This document shows positions 63,001-64,000 of a stretch of DNA of 64,000 nucleotides, piece after piece. The DNA comes from Fratercula arctica (taxonomy: Eukaryota > Chordata > Aves > Charadriiformes > Alcidae), in assembly GCA_947846985.1 (NCBI GenBank), contig CANTUZ010000002.1, positions 153,755,889 through 153,819,888 on the forward strand. Reading direction: 5' to 3'. Position 1 is the stretch's first letter; every line of letters starts with the position of its first letter. The translations under genes and the position numbers were made by a program. The notes under the pieces are model-generated. The model saw only the letters and a program-made list of their open reading frames with translations. It searched no databases and was not told where the DNA came from.

Positions 63001-64000
63001 CAGTCAAGTTTCCTTCCTGATGAAGGGTTTGGAAAATAAGGTACATTTTCCTGCACTGGGGAGCATTCCTCCTGTGTAGGGCCGCATGATACCCACCTGG
63101 AATTTGGAATGAGCACAGCTCTCCTCCAGCAAATTCCACTCCACGAAACACCAGTGGGCCCCACAGCACAACTGATGTCCCCAAATGTCCTTGTCCCTCT
63201 TCCCTCTTACTGCCTTCAATGGAGGCTTCCTTCCCTTTGTGTTTCATTGGGTTTGTTACTTGGTGGTTTTGCTGGTCTGGGTGAGGCACACTCTGTTTCT
63301 CTTCCCAATCTACATGCCCACCCAGATTTGCAGGATGGGATATGCCAGCATATCAGCCAGAGTTTGCAGTTATGGTTTGTCACTCTCTCCAGGTTCAGTC
63401 TTGGTCTGAAAACTGTTGAGAGTTCACAGATGGGGAAAAAAACCCTTTGCTTTATTCATGAGTCACAGAAAATCCCTGTCCTCCGTTACCCGCACTTTAC
63501 ATTTCATTTGAGATCTTGGCCCATCAAGAATTAATGTTTTCATGTGTACGTACAGTTACAGGTAAAGTCAACATCCATCATGTCATGCAGGACTGTCAGA
63601 CCTCTTGCAATGGACATTGCATTTGACTATTGCCTACACTTGCATCTAAAGCAACACCCCACATCTTCCCAGCATGGAAATATTGGCATCTCCTCCTATG
63701 CCGTGCTCAGTTGGACAGCAAGCTGGATCATGAAGTTGCAGGTAGATCAAGGTACTGAGCTGTTGCTGGATGTCTGCCACTTTGAAAGTCCTTGTACTTA
63801 AGAACCCTGTTGTGGACACCATCCTATACCTCACTGCCAGCTCCCATGTAAGCCAGTGTAGCACACGCATCCCTGGCACTGTGTGTCTCAGGATACGGTT
63901 TGGTTCCTGCCCTGTTACATCCTATTGTCTCTTCAGTCAAGCTGTCATCGCTTGCAGTGAACTTACCTGGTGACCAGAATTCAGGAATAAACCTGTTTGA
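60029..64000. other. Unique sequence, no gene supported
   Basis: AT-rich to about 61.9 kb, then a G/A-rich patch (61990-62100, GGAGGGGGGATTAAG and AGAGGCAGAGGGAGGG). Two overlapping frames at 62867-63289 (-, 140 codons) and 63109-63534 (+, 141 codons) are mutual shadows with no recognisable domain, so I do not call either a gene. Confidence 0.45.

Noticed and set aside
62867..63534. Overlapping 140- and 141-codon frames on opposite strands
   Set aside because: They are shadows of each other, with no recognisable domain or splice context to favour either one.
1..64000. CRISPR arrays, operons, ribosome binding sites, tRNA or rRNA genes, complete provirus
   Set aside because: None are visible. 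The sequence is vertebrate nuclear DNA, the only retroviral sequence I found is a solo LTR, and no tRNA-like box A/box B cloverleaf was recognised by eye.

Overview
The window reads as avian nuclear DNA from a gene-poor (intergenic or intronic) region. The evidence is the repeat content: about a dozen CR1-type LINE insertions of very different ages, several ending in the bird-typical ATTCTATG-like octamers, and one solo LTR of a family I recall as widespread in birds (TGTCGTGGTTTAAC... end). I see no Alu/B1-type SINEs. I found no cellular protein-coding gene that I can support, and no rRNA, tRNA or CRISPR array. Outside the repeats, open frames are short (mostly under 110 codons, longest about 154) and none resembles a protein I recognise.

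Layout. 1-5.7 kb is unique sequence with two long A tracts. 5.7-6.7 kb holds a 5'-truncated CR1 (+). 9.8-10.95 kb holds a younger truncated CR1 (-). 12.9-13.2, 15.8-16.7 and 27.8 kb carry much older L3/CR1-like relics. Short CR1 3' ends lie at 15.3, 17.8 and 21.3 kb, and a 1.1 kb CR1 piece at 22.4-23.6 kb. A 578 bp solo LTR (sense on the - strand) lies at 32.3-32.9 kb. An antisense CR1 relic at 44.1-44.5 kb is followed by the main feature, an essentially full-length CR1 (+) at about 44.66-49.24 kb. The last CR1 fragment, at 59.3-60.0 kb, is flanked by a candidate 7 bp target-site duplication. The remaining sequence is unique and AT-rich, with small simple repeats.

The full-length CR1 has a GC-rich 5' leader containing a strong predicted hairpin. 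It has an intact ORF1 (374 aa: CxxC...CxxC motif, coiled coil, SGNH/esterase-like C-terminus with apparently lost catalytic residues). ORF2 (endonuclease plus reverse transcriptase) keeps the catalytic motifs I checked but is interrupted by two stop codons, TAG and TGA, each one G-to-A change away from Trp (TGG). The 3' UTR is only about 40 nt. For the TGA, the minus-strand CR1 at 10 kb still carries TGG at the same position. This copy therefore looks young and cannot make full-length ORF2 without readthrough, though its ORF1 could still be expressed.

I found no clear evidence of an undescribed biological system. The most useful leads are the near-intact CR1 and its details (hairpin, non-AUG ORF2 entry, esterase decay, octamer variant), one candidate spliced exon at 54.6 kb, and a short telomere-like repeat.
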